64,000 nt of DNA from Streptomyces durmitorensis. GTDB taxonomy: Bacteria > Actinomycetota > Actinomycetes > Streptomycetales > Streptomycetaceae. The stretch spans positions 2,914,001-2,978,000 of the forward strand of contig NZ_CP097289.1 of NCBI RefSeq assembly GCF_023498005.1. Direction: 5' to 3'. Numbering within the stretch: the first letter of the stretch is position 1; every line of letters starts with the position of its first letter. The notes under the pieces were generated by a model. It searched no databases. It was not told the DNA's origin and saw nothing but the letters and a program-made list of their open reading frames with translations. A program made the translations under genes and the position numbers. Of this stretch, positions 62,422 through 64,000 are shown in pieces.

Positions 62422-63497
62422 CGGAGACCACGGCTCGTACGGAGCGGCCCCCGGCCCGGGGGCGCGACGAGATCTGCTTTGACACGTCCGGCAGCACGGG
62501 AGTCCCGCGGCGCTGGTTCCGGCTCCCCCACCAGATGGAGCGCGAGGTGGAGCTGATCGGCACGCATCTCGTCGGCCCGGTCGATCACGTGGTCAACTAC
62601 GCCCCGCCGCAGCACCTGTACGGCGCCCTGTTCGGTCAGTGGCTGCCGCGCCTGGCGGACGTTCGCGTCCACCAGGCGTGGACCGACCCGTTCGCGCCCC
62701 TGTCGGTCTCGCCCGGCGAACGCGTCCTGGTCGTCTGCGTCCCGATGGCCTGGGAACTGCTGCGCCGCGGCTGGCCGGCGCTGGAACGCGCGGGCTCGGT
62801 CGTCGCCCTGCACAGCTCTGCGGCCCCGCCGCACACGGCCCACGCACTCGTCCGCCGAGCCGCTCCGCTGCTTCGGGCACACGAGATCCTGGGGTCGACC
62901 GAGACCGGGGGCATCGCCCACCGGCCGCTGGCCCCAGAGGGTTGCGACGCGGACCCCTGGCAGGCCTTCCCCGACGTCTCGTTCGTCCGTGACGTCGGCG
63001 CACCGGCGGAACGGACGGCGGAGCTGCTGGTGCGCAGCCCGCGCCTGGCCCGCCCGGAGAGCGGGACGCGACCGCCCGACCGGTGGGCCACCGGCGACCT
63101 GGTGCGGTTCACAGGCCCCCGTACTTTCCGGCTCCTCGGGCGCAGCGGCTCCCTGATCAAGGTGAACGGAATCAAGGTGCATCTCGCCAGGGTCGACGAG
63201 CGGCTGAACGCCCGCCTGCCGCAGGCGGAATGCGTCGCGCTGCCCCTGCCCGACGACTCGCTCGCCGGGGAGGGCTACGCGGTCCTCTGGTCCGGCCGGG
63301 ACAACGGAGTGGGCCTCGCGGACATCAGAGCGGCTCTCCGGGATTTCCCAGCCCCGTCGAAGGTCGTGGAACTGGCGGAAATACCAAGAACTTCCACCGG
63401 GAAACCGGACCGAACAGCCCTTCTCTCGGCGCTCCGACCGCCGTCCGCGGCCGTTCGAGAAGTCGGATCGGAAACAACAGTCCTTCCAGGAGTCTAG
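62418..63497 (+). CDS. Shortened ANL adenylating enzyme
   Basis: 359 residues, ATGA-coupled to the ACP. Motifs: DTSGSTGVPRRW (A3), GSTETGGI (A5), DRWATGDLVRF (A7), GRSGSLIKVNGIKV (A8) and TSTGKPDR (A10 lysine). The usual first 120-150 residues of the N-terminal domain are missing, so it is a minimal form. It likely activates an acid onto the ACP. Confidence 0.85.
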   Translation: MTETTARTERPPARGRDEICFDTSGSTGVPRRWFRLPHQMEREVELIGTHLVGPVDHVVNYAPPQHLYGALFGQWLPRLADVRVHQAWTDPFAPLSVSPGERVLVVCVPMAWELLRRGWPALERAGSVVALHSSAAPPHTAHALVRRAAPLLRAHEILGSTETGGIAHRPLAPEGCDADPWQAFPDVSFVRDVGAPAERTAELLVRSPRLARPESGTRPPDRWATGDLVRFTGPRTFRLLGRSGSLIKVNGIKVHLARVDERLNARLPQAECVALPLPDDSLAGEGYAVLWSGRDNGVGLADIRAALRDFPAPSKVVELAEIPRTSTGKPDRTALLSALRPPSAAVREVGSETTVLPGV

Positions 63498-63506
63498 GAG
63501 TCCATT

Positions 63507-64000
63507 CTGTCCAGGTTGATCGTGGTGACCGGTGCGAGCGCCGGCATCGGCAAGGCCACGGCGAAGCGGTTCGCCGAGAACGAAGACAAGGTGCTCCTGA
63601 TCGCACGGCAGGAGAACCGGCTCACGCAGGCGGTCGAGGAGATCCGGTCGTGCGTGCCGGGAGCGGACGTCGAGCCGCTCGCCCTCGACATGTCCGATCC
63701 CGAATCGGCGGAGATCCTTCAGGACCACGTCAGGTCGACCGGGCTGCCGGTCAGCGGCCTCGCGTGCTGTGCGGGTGCGGTCCCGCCGTCCGAAGGTGAG
63801 GACGTGACGTCGGTTCTGGCGGAATGGCAGGAGGCGTACCGGTCGAACGTGATGACCTCGGTCATCGCCGTGGAGGGCTTGATCCCCGTCATGGCCGACG
63901 GTGGCAGCATCGTGCTCTACAGCTCCATCGCCGCCTACCGGGGATCCGGCGGGACAGGTGGGTACGGCGCCGCGAAGGCGGCCCTCCACTCGTACGTCCA
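63507..64000 (+). CDS. Short-chain dehydrogenase/reductase (partial, right edge), CTG start
   Basis: The start is taken as CTG at 63507, six bases after AGGAG (63496-63500), giving MSRLIVVTGASAGIG. TTG at 63516 is the alternative. NAD(P) motif TGASAGIGKA, LYSSIAAYRG (Ser) and Y153-x-x-x-Lys157 in YGAAK are present. 164 codons before the window ends. Confidence 0.85.
   Translation, partial: MSRLIVVTGASAGIGKATAKRFAENEDKVLLIARQENRLTQAVEEIRSCVPGADVEPLALDMSDPESAEILQDHVRSTGLPVSGLACCAGAVPPSEGEDVTSVLAEWQEAYRSNVMTSVIAVEGLIPVMADGGSIVLYSSIAAYRGSGGTGGYGAAKAALHSYV

Noticed and set aside
1..64000. tRNA or rRNA genes, including a tRNA as satellite target
   Set aside because: No cloverleaf or CCA-end pattern was recognised, and the element's target is a protein gene.

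Overview
The window is about 72% GC, its genes sit tightly packed with ATGA/GTGA overlaps, and its gene order matches a Streptomyces core chromosome. From memory it matches the S. coelicolor nusA-infB to gabT to chitinase to potABCD neighbourhood, read in one direction. No rRNA, tRNA or CRISPR array was seen.

Layout. 1-9219 (minus): the translation and ribosome-maturation operon rimP-nusA-rnpM/ylxR-infB-DUF503-rbfA-truB, followed by a trypsin-fold/P-loop ATPase protein that runs off the left edge. 9460-11415 (plus): a lipoprotein, a ferritin-like protein and a degenerate aminoglycoside-kinase-like protein. 11544-20934 (minus): proS, two GNAT acetyltransferases, the MEP-pathway genes ispG and dxr flanking the RseP-type protease, and a long acyl-CoA dehydrogenase. 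21082-29051: a gene remnant, an aldehyde dehydrogenase, a PucR regulator, a membrane TraG/VirD4-like ATPase and gabT.

29341-38641 is a 9.3 kb integrated element. It carries a large serine integrase, a RepA-like helicase with an iteron-like repeat field beside it, an HK97 prohead protease and major capsid protein, a divergent XRE regulator and several very small proteins. It has no recognisable portal, terminase or tail gene. The organisation resembles the M. tuberculosis phiRv1/phiRv2 elements and capsid-encoding phage satellites. It is inserted in frame into the 5' end of a PAP2 phosphatase gene. Joining the two flanks at a shared CCTG restores a continuous reading frame and a palindromic attB.

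38578-55844 returns to chromosomal genes: the PAP2 gene (with an N-terminus borrowed from the element), a secreted GH18 chitinase under a DasR-type operator, and a polyamine uptake and catabolism set (PotABCD, PuuB-like oxidase, aminoaldehyde dehydrogenase). With gabT and possibly the 21.6 kb aldehyde dehydrogenase this set could carry putrescine to succinate. Then come NADAR, DUF4190, a deaminase, a GDPD, a serine hydrolase, and a class F sortase with a CHRD surface protein.

56072-64000 (plus, open at the right edge) is the start of a biosynthetic cluster that looks unusual. It contains a type I DAHP synthase, a LuxC-like acyl reductase and a PaaK/F390-synthetase-like ligase (together resembling the GriD/GriC aryl carboxylic acid reductase), an alpha/alpha-toroid protein, a tautomerase/MIF-like protein that starts Met-Pro, an ACP, a shortened adenylating enzyme and an SDR. 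The genes are almost all translationally coupled. The cluster probably makes a shikimate-derived aromatic aldehyde unit.
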